Position numbers and translations under genes: made by a program
The notes under the pieces: model-generated
Told to the model about the DNA's origin: nothing
Databases searched by the model: none
The model's input: the letters and a program-made list of their open reading frames with translations, nothing else
Assembly (NCBI GenBank): GCA_035605155.1
Contig: DATNHC010000085.1
Span: 1 to 22,673, forward strand
Length of the DNA: 22,673 nt
Direction of reading: 5' to 3'
DNA from: VRUE01 sp035605155
GTDB taxonomy: Bacteria; Actinomycetota; Thermoleophilia; Solirubrobacterales; 70-9
In this document: piece by piece, positions 1 through 7,478 of the stretch
Layout of the letters: the number at the start of each line of letters is the position of its first letter
Numbering within the stretch: the first letter of the stretch is position 1

Positions 1-1589
1 TCCTTGCGGCGGGCGATCAGCGCTTCGTGGCCCTCGGCGGTGGAGAAGAAGCCGCCGCGCTCGGGGTCGCCGAAGCGAGCGATCGTCGTCTCGGCGAGCT
101 CGCGGGCCCGTTCGAACCAGGCTGGCTCGCAGCTCGCCTCATAGAGGGTGAGCAGCGCCTCGAGCAGGAAGGCGTGGTCCTCCAGGTAGGCGTTCAGGTG
201 CGAGCGGCCGTCCTTGTAGGTGCGCAGCAGGTTGCCCTCGGCGTCGCGCAGCCGCTCCCAGACGAACTCGGCGCAGGCAGTGGCCGCATCGAGGTAGTCC
301 TGGCGCTCGAGCACCGCGCCGGCCTCGGCAAGGGCGCCGATCGTCAGCGCGTTCCAGGAGGTGAGGCGCTTGTCGTCCAGGCTCGGCCAGGCTCGATCGG
401 CCCGCGCCTGGTAGAGCACGTCGCGCATTTCCTCCAGCCCTTCGGGCTCCGGCGCGCCTACACCTTGAGCGAGGTGCACGATGTTGCGCCCCTCGAAGTT
501 GCCGCCCTCCGTAACCCCGTAGAACTGCATCAAATTCTCTACCTGCGGGGACGAGAATTTGATGCAGTTCGCTGTGGCTGGGCTCTCGGCAGTGAGGGCA
601 GCGCGGATCTCCTCGGGCGTCCAGACGTAGAAGCGGCCCTCCTCGCCCTCTGAATCGGCGTCGAGGGCCGAGAAGAAGCCCCCCTCGGGACCGCGCATCT
701 CGCGCAGCGCCCACTCGAGCGTCCGTTCGCAGACCCGCCGATAGCGCTCCTGACCGAGCGCCTGCCAGCCGTGCAGGTAGGCGCGGGCGAGCTGCGCGTT
801 GTCGTAGAGCATCTTCTCGAAGTGGGGGACGAGCCAGACGGTGTCGACCGAGTAGCGGGCGAAGCCGCCGCCGATCTGGTCATGGACACCGCCGGCCAGC
901 ATCGCGTCGAGGGTCAGCTCGACGATCTCGGTCTCGCCGCGGGCCAGCAACAGCTCGAGCGCCGCCGCCGGGGGGAACTTGGGTGCGCCCCCGAAGCCGC
1001 CGTGCTGGCGATCGGCGGCGCTGCGGAGGCGCTCGACCGCCTCTTCCAGCAGCGCTGCCTCGGGCGGCTCGGCGGCGGGCTCCACTGCGCCGATGGCGCC
1101 CAGGCGCGCGCGCATTTGCGGTGCCCGCTGGCCCAGCTCCTCGCGCTTGTTCTCGAAGGCGTCGACGACTGCTTCCATCACCATGCGGAAGCTCGGCATG
1201 CCGCGCCCCTCGTCGGGCGGGAAGTAGGTGCCGCCGTAGAAGGGCACGCCCTCGGGATCGAGGAAGACCGTCATCGGCCAGCCGCCCTGGCCGCTGATCG
1301 CCTGTACCGCCTCCATGTAGAGGGCGTCGACGTCGGGGCGCTCCTCGCGGTCGACCTTGACGTTGACGAAGTGCTGGTTCATGTAGGCCGCGGTCTCGGC
1401 GTCCTCGAAGGACTCGCGCTCCATCACGTGGCACCAGTGACAGGCCGAGTAGCCGACCGAGAGCAGGATCGGCCGGTCCTCAACACGGGCGCGGGCCAGC
1501 GCCTCCTCGCCCCACGGGTACCAATCGACCGGGTTCTCGCGGTGCTGGAGCAGGTAGGGGCTGGTCTCCTGCGCCAGGCGATTGCTCAT
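1..1589 (-). CDS. DUF255 / YyaL-SPATA20-like thioredoxin-domain protein (3' end beyond window)
   Basis: The reverse strand from an ATG at 1587-1589 is open to the left edge, so about 529 codons are visible and the C-terminus is missing. The N-terminus begins MSNRLAQETSPYLLQH and contains NPVDWYPWGEEAL, then a thioredoxin-like SACHWCHVMERESFED with CxxC at C50 and C53, then GGWPMTVFLDPEG and GGTYFPP. These are hallmarks of the DUF255 family, which joins a thioredoxin fold to an (alpha/alpha)6 barrel resembling GlcNAc 2-epimerase; its substrate is not established. The barrel part is recognisable (GRFYVWTPEEIR, YGVTEGGNFEGRNI, LTSWNALTIGALAEAG). Between TPEEIRAALT and YGVTEGGNFEG lies an extra stretch (about residues 340-356) encoded by the palindromic element at 522-570. 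I checked the frame codon by codon across it and it stays open. No Shine-Dalgarno precedes the ATG; a TAGTGT hexamer lies 6 nt upstream. Confidence 0.93.
   Translation of the reverse strand, partial: MSNRLAQETSPYLLQHRENPVDWYPWGEEALARARVEDRPILLSVGYSACHWCHVMERESFEDAETAAYMNQHFVNVKVDREERPDVDALYMEAVQAISGQGGWPMTVFLDPEGVPFYGGTYFPPDEGRGMPSFRMVMEAVVDAFENKREELGQRAPQMRARLGAIGAVEPAAEPPEAALLEEAVERLRSAADRQHGGFGGAPKFPPAAALELLLARGETEIVELTLDAMLAGGVHDQIGGGFARYSVDTVWLVPHFEKMLYDNAQLARAYLHGWQALGQERYRRVCERTLEWALREMRGPEGGFFSALDADSEGEEGRFYVWTPEEIRAALTAESPATANCIKFSSPQVENLMQFYGVTEGGNFEGRNIVHLAQGVGAPEPEGLEEMRDVLYQARADRAWPSLDDKRLTSWNALTIGALAEAGAVLERQDYLDAATACAEFVWERLRDAEGNLLRTYKDGRSHLNAYLEDHAFLLEALLTLYEASCEPAWFERARELAETTIARFGDPERGGFFSTAEGHEALIARRK
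522..570. repeat. 49-bp palindromic element, copy 1, inside the DUF255 gene
   Basis: Starts GAACTGCATCAAATTCTC and ends with its exact reverse complement, GAGAATTTGATGCAGTTC: an 18-bp perfect stem around a 13-nt loop. Copy 2 at 7862-7910 has the same length, the same first 24 bases and the same last 15. It is much richer in A+T than the surrounding coding DNA. In the host gene's frame it encodes NCIKFSSPQVENLMQF, a segment family members typically lack between the TPEEI and YGVT motifs. Confidence 0.9.
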
Positions 1590-1595
1590 CGGCTC

Positions 1596-1601
1596 ACACT
1601 A
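1596..1601 (-). promoter_or_regulatory. Possible -10 hexamer for a leaderless DUF255 mRNA
   Basis: TAGTGT on the reverse strand ends 6 nt before the ATG at 1589, which would place the transcription start at the start codon. There is no Shine-Dalgarno and no convincing -35. The call rests on the same spacing recurring at other genes here. Confidence 0.3.
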
Positions 1602-1741
1602 CCCGCGGTGGACAGAAGGAACCCGCCAATACCTAAACGCCAACTTTTTGCGCCGTCCGGGTAGCTGAAATTGGGTTCATTTACAGCGGCTCATACGTGG
1701 GCCGCGATCCGATCCATGGCTGCAGGGGCTACCTTCCCAAG

Positions 1742-3142
1742 GTGACCAACGCGCGACTGCCGATTCAGAGCAAGCCGGAGATCGAGTCGGTGCTCGCCAA
1801 GCTCGAGCCCGAGGACCGCCAGGTGGTCGAGGGCGCCCTCGCGCATGCCGAGAAGACCGAGGCGCAGCTGCGCTACATCGCCGATCACGACTCGCTCACC
1901 GGCCTGCTCGATCGGCGGCGCTTTCGCTCTGAGCTCGACCAGTACGTCTCCTTCACCGCTCGTTACGGCGGTCAGGGGGCGGTGATGATCATCGACATCG
2001 ATGGGCTCAAGGCGATCAACGACTCGCTTGGCCACCACGCCGGCGATCAGCTGATCCGCCGCGTCGCCGGCATCATGCGCGAACGGGTGCGCACCACCGA
2101 CATCGTCGCGCGCCTCTCCGGCGACGAGTTCGCCGTGCTGATGCCACAGACCGACACCGCCGGTGCCTTGCAGCTGGGCGAGGACCTTCGCCTCCAGGTG
2201 GCCGAGAGCGCCGCCCTATCGGAGGCGGAGAGCGCCACGATCAGCGTGGGGATCACGATGTTCGGCGGCGAGCGCGACGTCGGCGCCGAGTCCGTGCTGG
2301 TCGCCGCCGACCAGGCGATGTACCGGGCAAAGGAGGAGGGCCGCAATCAGATCGCCCTCTTCCAGGATCCAGAGGAACCACAGCGGCAACAGCGCCGCCG
2401 GCAGACGACCAGCGCCCGGATCCGCGACGCCCTCACCCAGGACCGTCTCAGCCTGCACACGCAACCGATTCACAATCTCGCCTCGGGTGGGATCGAGCGT
2501 TACGAGCTGCTCCTGCGGATGACCGACGAAGACGGTGAGCTGCTTCCCGCCGCTTCCTTCATCGAGGCGGCCGAGCGCTCCGGCATGGTCCAGGAGCTCG
2601 ACCGATGGGTCGTCGTCCGCGCCCTCGAGCTGCTCGCCACCCGCGAGCGGGAAGGCGCGCCGGTCTCCCTGCACGTCAACCTCTCCGGCGCCTCGGTTGC
2701 CGATATCTCAGTGCTCGAATTCATCGAGCGTCGCCTCGACGAGGGCACCGCCGACCCCTCGCGCTGCACCTTCGAGCTGACCGAGACCGGGCATGTGCAC
2801 GACTACGAAGCAGCGACCGGCTTCGCCGATCGGCTTACCGAGTTCGGCTGCCAGGTGGCGATCGACGACTACGGCGCCGGCTTCGGGCCCTTCCACTACC
2901 TCAAGCGGATCCCCTTCGACCTGATCAAGATCGATGGCTCCTTCATCCGCGACATGCCCAACAGCGACGCCGACCAGCTCACGGTGCAGGCGATCGTCCA
3001 GATCGCCCGCGGGCTCGGCAAGACGACGATCGCAGAGTACGTCCAGGACGACCTCACCACGCAGATGCTGCGTGAATACGGCGTCGACATGGCACAGGGC
3101 TACCACCTGGGCCGCCCGGTCGACGTCGCCGAGGCGCTTTAG
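1742..3142 (+). CDS. GGDEF-EAL cyclic-di-GMP turnover protein
   Basis: A 466-aa soluble protein with no signal peptide or membrane segment. A short helical N-terminus (about 1-45, ending HAEKTEAQLRYIADHDSLTGL) leads into a GGDEF domain (about 48-208). Its signature is SGDEF (126-130) rather than GGDEF. An inhibitory-site RxxD (RTTD, 117-120) lies five residues before it, so c-di-GMP binding there is plausible. The EAL domain (about 225-466) keeps the metal and catalytic motifs: ELLLR (from E255), HVNLSG, FELTE, IDDYGAGF, LIKIDGSF and QGYHLGRP. Phosphodiesterase activity is therefore likely; cyclase activity is uncertain because of the Ser. I chose GTG 1742 because TACCTT sits 6 nt upstream and MTNARLPIQ looks natural. 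An in-frame GTG at 1697 would add 15 residues. The stop overlaps that of the convergent ligase gene by 4 nt. Confidence 0.92.
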   Translation: MTNARLPIQSKPEIESVLAKLEPEDRQVVEGALAHAEKTEAQLRYIADHDSLTGLLDRRRFRSELDQYVSFTARYGGQGAVMIIDIDGLKAINDSLGHHAGDQLIRRVAGIMRERVRTTDIVARLSGDEFAVLMPQTDTAGALQLGEDLRLQVAESAALSEAESATISVGITMFGGERDVGAESVLVAADQAMYRAKEEGRNQIALFQDPEEPQRQQRRRQTTSARIRDALTQDRLSLHTQPIHNLASGGIERYELLLRMTDEDGELLPAASFIEAAERSGMVQELDRWVVVRALELLATREREGAPVSLHVNLSGASVADISVLEFIERRLDEGTADPSRCTFELTETGHVHDYEAATGFADRLTEFGCQVAIDDYGAGFGPFHYLKRIPFDLIKIDGSFIRDMPNSDADQLTVQAIVQIARGLGKTTIAEYVQDDLTTQMLREYGVDMAQGYHLGRPVDVAEAL

Positions 3143-4587
3143 CCAGAGACGGGGCCGTTGCGCAGTTGGGCGCGCTTGATCTTGCCGCTGCTCGTCTTCG
3201 GCAGCTGCTCGACGAACTCGACGATGCGGGGGAACTTGTAGGGCGCGGTCTCCCGCTTGCAGTGCTCCTGCAGCTCGCGCGCCAGGTCCGCTCCCGGCGC
3301 TTGCTCGCGGGGCACGACGATGGCCCGCACGACGGAGCCTCGCTCTGGGTCCGGAGCGGCGACCGCGGCCGCTTCGGCAACGGCGGGGTGGGAGAGCAGC
3401 GCCGCCTCGACCTCGGCGGGTCCGATCCGGTAGCCGGAGGAGAGGATGATGTCGTCGTCGCGCCCTTCGAAGTAGAGGTAGCCGTCGTCGTCGGCGCGGA
3501 CCAGGTCGCCGGTACGCCACCACTCGCCCTCGAAGCGCTCACCGTCGAGGTAGTGGGAGAAGAAGGTGGGAGAGGAGACGGCGCGCAGCTGCAGCTCGCC
3601 CTCGACGATTCGTGTCTCCAGGCCGGGCAGGGGCTTGCCCATCGAGCCGGGGCGCACCGGCTCGCCCGCCAGGTTGCCGCTGATGTGGCCCGTCTCGGTC
3701 TGGCCGTAGCCGTCGGCCGGCTCGAGGTCCATGGTCTCTCGAAAGGCGACGATCGTCTCTGCCTCAAGAGGCTCGCCGGCGGACACCATGCGGCGCAGTC
3801 CGGGCTGGGGCCGCAGTTGGGTGCGCTTGGCCAGCATCCGGTACTCGGTAGGCGCCTGGCAGAGGACATTGACCCCGAGCGCCTCAGCGATGTCGAGCCG
3901 CTCTGCCGGGTCGAAGCGACCGTCGTGGAGGACCGCGGCAGCGCCGCTCAGCCAGGGGGCGAGAAAGACGTTACGCGCCGACTTCGACCAGCCGGTCGCT
4001 GTCGTGCACCAGACGAGCTCCTCCTTGTGCGATCCGAGCCAATGCTCTGCCTGGCTCTGTTGGCCCGGCAGGTAGCGGTAGGCGTGGACGACGCCGCGGG
4101 GCTCGCCGGTCGTGCCCGAGGTGAAGACGATCAGCGCCGGGTCCTCGGCGCCCATGGTCTCGACCGCCGCCGGGGTCTCCTGCGGTCGGTCCTCGTCGAG
4201 CACGATGGCGACCTCATCCATCGTCATCGCCTCGACTCCGCCTGGCAGCTCCGCGAGCAGCCGCTCTTCGCCGACGCAGAGCGCCGGGTCGGCGGCGGCA
4301 ACCCGTAGCTCGAGATCGTGGCGGCGCAGCTGCGTGCTGCAGGGCAGGGCCACGGCGCCCATGCGCCAGCAGGCGAGCAGTGACAGCACCCACTCGATCC
4401 GGTTGCCGACCAGGGTCATCACCACGTCCCCTCGGCGCACCCCTCGCGCCGCGAAGGCGCCGGAGAGCCCGGCAGAGCGAGCAATCAGTTCGCCGAAGTA
4501 CCAGTCGCGCCGATTCCCCTCAGCGTCAACCGCAACGATCCCAAGCCGCGAAGCCGGCGACCCCTCCATCACATCGATGAAATTCAC
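3139..4587 (-). CDS. AMP-forming acyl-CoA synthetase (medium-chain/MACS-like)
   Basis: A 482-aa member of the adenylate-forming (ANL) superfamily, which activates a carboxylic acid with ATP to an acyl-AMP and then to acyl-CoA. Visible motifs in order: the P-loop FTSGTTGEPRGVVH (155-168), TATGWSKSARN (196-206, as in medium-chain acyl-CoA synthetases), YGQTETG (294-300), RTGDLVRADDDGY (358-370), the hinge GRDDDIILSSGYRIGP (375-390), and the C-terminal lysine motif PKTSSGKIKR (K469). Length is near the short end for the family. The start is GTG 4585-4587; an in-frame ATG at 4567-4569 (residue 7) is the alternative. The substrate cannot be read from sequence. Location next to a beta-oxidation operon suggests a fatty or aromatic acid. 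It is separated from that operon by two large hairpins and probably has its own promoter. Confidence 0.93.
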   Translation of the reverse strand: MNFIDVMEGSPASRLGIVAVDAEGNRRDWYFGELIARSAGLSGAFAARGVRRGDVVMTLVGNRIEWVLSLLACWRMGAVALPCSTQLRRHDLELRVAAADPALCVGEERLLAELPGGVEAMTMDEVAIVLDEDRPQETPAAVETMGAEDPALIVFTSGTTGEPRGVVHAYRYLPGQQSQAEHWLGSHKEELVWCTTATGWSKSARNVFLAPWLSGAAAVLHDGRFDPAERLDIAEALGVNVLCQAPTEYRMLAKRTQLRPQPGLRRMVSAGEPLEAETIVAFRETMDLEPADGYGQTETGHISGNLAGEPVRPGSMGKPLPGLETRIVEGELQLRAVSSPTFFSHYLDGERFEGEWWRTGDLVRADDDGYLYFEGRDDDIILSSGYRIGPAEVEAALLSHPAVAEAAAVAAPDPERGSVVRAIVVPREQAPGADLARELQEHCKRETAPYKFPRIVEFVEQLPKTSSGKIKRAQLRNGPVSG

Positions 4588-4606
4588 GCTCGGCAGTCTG
4601 CCCTAA

Positions 4607-4716
4607 GGATCAGGTCGGGTGTCCCTCCCCGGGAGGCCGTTGCGCAGCTGGGTCGTCCCTAAAGGGCTCAAGCCGTGTTACATGAGCCTCCCGGGGAGGG
4701 ACACCCGACCTGATCC
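4607..4716 (+). repeat. Large intergenic hairpin A (31-bp perfect stem, 48-nt loop)
   Basis: The arms at 4607-4637 and 4686-4716 are perfect reverse complements over 31 bp. The arm core is GGGTGTCCCTCCCCGGGAGG. The 48-nt loop (4638-4685) begins CGTTGCGCAGCTG and ends TGA. It lies just upstream of the ligase start and is homologous to hairpin B read on the other strand. Confidence 0.93.
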
Positions 4717-4765
4717 AGGGGGAGCTGCACGACCTAGCTCAAGCGCGCGATCAGCTCGTGTGAAG

Positions 4766-4871
4766 AGGAGGGTGGGTGCCCCTCCCGATGAGGCTCAAGA
4801 AGCAACGCTCCGAAGCGCCATAAGCGATTCAGCTGCGCGACGGCCTCAGCGGGAGGGGCACCCACCCTCCT
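4766..4871 (-). repeat. Large intergenic hairpin B (28/29-bp stem, 48-nt loop), inverted relative of A
   Basis: The arms at 4766-4794 and 4843-4871 pair at 28 of 29 positions around a 48-nt loop. Read on the reverse strand the loop begins CGTCGCGCAGCTG and ends TGA, matching hairpin A, and the stem core is GGGTGCCCCTCCCGCTGAGG. Stem differences from A are compensated on the other arm. It begins immediately after the stop of the acyl-CoA dehydrogenase at 4873, so it could end that operon's transcript. No T-run follows it. Confidence 0.92.
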
Positions 4872-4872
4872 G

Positions 4873-6087
4873 CTACCGCAGTTCGCTAGAGCTCTTACCA
4901 AGCAGCTGCCGGGCCACGATCAGCAGCTGGATCTGCTGCGTCCCCTCGAAGATGTCGAGAATCTTCGCGTCGCGCGCCCACTTCTCGAGTAGCTCGTTCT
5001 CGCCGTAGCCGACGCTGCCGCAGAGCTCGACGCAACCGAGCGCCACGTCGACGCAGGTGCGCCCCGCCTTGGCCTTCGCCATCGAGGCCTGCAGCGAGTT
5101 GGGCTTGCCGTTATCGGCCATCCAGGCCGCCTGCAGGGTGAGCAGCAGGGAGGCCTCGTAGTCGGACTCCATCTCCAGGTAGCGAGCCGCCGCCGCGGAC
5201 TGCGAGAGCGCCGGCCTGTCGTAGTCGATCTCGACACCCGCTTCCTCGAGTCGCTTGCGGGTCTCCTCCAGCGAGGCGCGAGCGACGCCGACCGCCATTG
5301 CCGCGACCAGTGGCCGCGTGTTGTCGAAGGTCTGCATGGCGCCGCCGAAGCCCTGCTTGACGTCGATCTCCGGATTGCCCAGCAAAGCCTCTTTCGGCAC
5401 CCGGCAGTCCTGCAGGGTGAAGTTGGCGGTGTCCGAGGCACGGATGCCGAGCTTGTGCTCGAGCCGGTCGAGCTTCAGCCCGGGGTTGTCGCGCTCGACG
5501 ATGAACGACTTGATCGCCGCCCGTCCCTTCTCGCGGTCGAGCGAGGCCCAGACGACGATCAGGTCGGCGCGGTCGCCGGAGGTGACGAAGATCTTCTCGC
5601 CGTTGAGCACGTACTCGTCGCCGTCGAGCTCGGCCGTGGTGCGGATCGCAGCCGAGTCCGAGCCCGCCTCGGGCTCGGTGATCGCCATGGCCGCCCACTT
5701 GCCGCCGTAGCGCTCGAGCTGCTCGTCGCTGGCCACCGAGGCGATCGCCGAGTTGCCCAGGCCCTGGCGGGGCATCGAGAGCAGCAGGCCGACGTCGCCC
5801 CAGCAGAGCTCGATGATGCCGAGCACGGTGGAGAGGTTGGAGCCGTTGCGGTTGGCGCCCTCGCCGTTGTCGTTGGACTCGCGCCGCACGCCGGCGGCGC
5901 CGGCGCCGCCGATCTCGGAGCCCTCGTTCATGCCGTCGATCAGCGAGGCGAGCATGTCGAGCTCCTTGGGGTAGGAGTGCTCGGCCTCGTCGTACTTGCG
6001 CGATATCGGACGGAAGACCTCGGTCGCGACCTGGTTGGCCTGGCTGACCAGCGGCCTGAACTTCTTCGGTATCTCGAGATTGATCAT
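4873..6087 (-). CDS. Acyl-CoA dehydrogenase (last gene of the operon)
   Basis: A 404-aa FAD-dependent acyl-CoA dehydrogenase, catalysing alpha,beta-dehydrogenation of acyl-CoA with electrons passed to ETF. The middle-domain flavin-binding signature MAITEPEAGSDSAAIRT (134-150) is clear, followed by LNGEKIFVTSGDRADLIVVWA. The C-terminal domain carries DIFEGTQQIQ with the expected catalytic Glu at E381. The start is supported by AAGGAACAGGATCATG, a good Shine-Dalgarno. A 54-nt gap separates it from the upstream dehydrogenase gene, the longest gap in the operon. Chain-length preference cannot be told from sequence. Hairpin B lies directly after the stop. Confidence 0.94.
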   Translation of the reverse strand: MINLEIPKKFRPLVSQANQVATEVFRPISRKYDEAEHSYPKELDMLASLIDGMNEGSEIGGAGAAGVRRESNDNGEGANRNGSNLSTVLGIIELCWGDVGLLLSMPRQGLGNSAIASVASDEQLERYGGKWAAMAITEPEAGSDSAAIRTTAELDGDEYVLNGEKIFVTSGDRADLIVVWASLDREKGRAAIKSFIVERDNPGLKLDRLEHKLGIRASDTANFTLQDCRVPKEALLGNPEIDVKQGFGGAMQTFDNTRPLVAAMAVGVARASLEETRKRLEEAGVEIDYDRPALSQSAAAARYLEMESDYEASLLLTLQAAWMADNGKPNSLQASMAKAKAGRTCVDVALGCVELCGSVGYGENELLEKWARDAKILDIFEGTQQIQLLIVARQLLGKSSSELR

Positions 6088-6141
6088 GATCCTGTTCCTT
6101 GTCTGGGGCCTTCGCTTCTAGTGCCTGTCTCGCGACGGGCT

Positions 6142-7476
6142 TTAGACGAGCAGGGCGCCCTCCATGACGCCCGCTGCGCGGAGGTCGCGGTACCAGCGCT
6201 CGACCGGGTGCTCCTTGACGAAGCCGTGACCGCCGAGCAGCTGCACTCCTTCGGAGCCGATCTGCATGCCCTTCTGGGTGCAGAGCCGGCGGGCCATCGC
6301 CGTCTCGCGGGCGAAGTCCTGGCCCTGGTCGGCGCGGCTGGCGGCGCGGTAGGTGGCGAGGCGCATCCCTTCGCTCTCGATGCCGATGTCGGAGACGCCG
6401 AAGGCGACCGCCTGGCGGTTGGAGATCGGTTCGCCGAAGGCGGTGCGCTCGTTGACGTACTGCTTGACGTAGTCGAGCGTCGCCTCGGCGGCGCCGACGG
6501 CGAGCGAGCACCAGGCGATCCGCGCTCGTTGCACGCACTCGAGGTAGGCATCGCGCTCGCCCTCGCCCATCAGCGCCGTGGGGGGGATGCGGACGTCCTC
6601 GAGTAGGAGTCGACCCGTGGCAGCGGGGCGCAGCCCCATCGCCGGCTCGTCTTCCACCGAGAGTCCCTTCGCGCCGGACTCGACCAGGAAGAGCGCCGGC
6701 CCCTCCTCTGCCTCGGCAGCGATGACGAAGAGCTCGCACTCGGCAGGCCGGGCGACGAGCGACTTGACACCGGCGAGCACCCAGTCCGAGCCGACCAGCC
6801 GTGCTTTGGTCTCGAGCTTCAGCGGGTCGAAGAGCGGCCGTGGCTCGAGGATCGCCAGCGCTGCAGCGGGGGTGTCCTCGCCGGTGAAGGCGGGCAGGTA
6901 GGTGGCCTCCTGCTCGGCCGTGCCCCAGTGGCCGATCGCGGTGGCGACGGCGCCGGGGGCGAGCGCGGCGTAGGCAAAGCCCATGTCGCCATGGGCGAGC
7001 GCCTCACCGATCAAGACGCTGGTCACCGCCGCCTGTTCGTGCATCACGCCACCGAGCTCCTCGGGGACGCCGAGCATGTTGATGCCGAGCTCGTTGGCCT
7101 GCGCCAGCAGCTCGGCCGGTGCGGCGCGGTCGAAGTCGGCCTGCTTGGAGATGGGCCGGACCTTCGCCTCGGCGAAGTCGCGCACCCCTTCCTGCAGCAT
7201 CTGCTGCTCGTCGTCGGGGGTGATGTCGAAGAGCGCGCGTGGCTTGCTCGGCGCCTGGCGTGCGGGCCGGCCCAGCTTCTGGGCCGCCTTGAAGGTGCGG
7301 CCGGCGGCGGTTGCCGAGCGGAAGCCGCTCTTGGTGCCGGTGAACAGGGCCCGCTCGACCTGCTTGCGGATGCGGATCCTGTCGAGCAGATCGGAACCGG
7401 CGAGCCGGTTGAGCCAGCGCAGGCCGAGGCCCATGCTGCGCTCGGCCATTCCCTTGTCGTCGGTGACGGTGGGCAT
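6142..7476 (-). CDS. Acyl-CoA dehydrogenase with N-terminal extension and very short C-terminus
   Basis: A 444-aa protein. Residues 1-85 form a basic extension (MAERSMGLGLRWLNRLAG, then FKAAQKLGRPARQAPSKPRA) not present in ordinary members. The dehydrogenase fold starts at about 86 (ITPDDEQQMLQEGVRDFAE). The flavin motif is degenerate (LAILEPRPLFDPLKLETKA), without the usual TEPxAGSD. The helical domain ends GGHGFVKEHPVERWYRD, then AGVMEGALLV: E439 aligns with the usual catalytic Glu of the EGTxQIQ motif, but only five residues follow. ATG 7474-7476 has a strong GGGAGGA and starts 2 nt after the hydratase stop, so translation is probably coupled. It may be an active enzyme with unusual substrate, or a structural partner of the dehydrogenase encoded next. 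Confidence 0.9.
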   Translation of the reverse strand: MPTVTDDKGMAERSMGLGLRWLNRLAGSDLLDRIRIRKQVERALFTGTKSGFRSATAAGRTFKAAQKLGRPARQAPSKPRALFDITPDDEQQMLQEGVRDFAEAKVRPISKQADFDRAAPAELLAQANELGINMLGVPEELGGVMHEQAAVTSVLIGEALAHGDMGFAYAALAPGAVATAIGHWGTAEQEATYLPAFTGEDTPAAALAILEPRPLFDPLKLETKARLVGSDWVLAGVKSLVARPAECELFVIAAEAEEGPALFLVESGAKGLSVEDEPAMGLRPAATGRLLLEDVRIPPTALMGEGERDAYLECVQRARIAWCSLAVGAAEATLDYVKQYVNERTAFGEPISNRQAVAFGVSDIGIESEGMRLATYRAASRADQGQDFARETAMARRLCTQKGMQIGSEGVQLLGGHGFVKEHPVERWYRDLRAAGVMEGALLV

Positions 7477-7478
7477 CT

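Noticed and set aside
126..130. Possibility that the AT-rich palindromes are CRISPR repeats or transposon ends
   Set aside because: The two copies lie 7.3 kb apart with no spacers, no cas genes, no transposase and no longer shared flank.
139..714. 191-codon open frame on the - strand across palindromic element copy 1
   Set aside because: It is out of frame with the DUF255 protein, whose conserved motifs continue on both sides of the element in another frame. It would falsely suggest the same peptide as in copy 2.
3166..4308. 380-codon open frame on the + strand opposite the acyl-CoA synthetase
   Set aside because: Shadow frame; the - strand carries all ANL-superfamily motifs.
6122..6139. 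Small GCCTGTC/GACGGGC hairpin between the two acyl-CoA dehydrogenase genes
   Set aside because: Only 7 bp with a wobble, inside an operon and with a good ribosome site just downstream; too weak to call a terminator.
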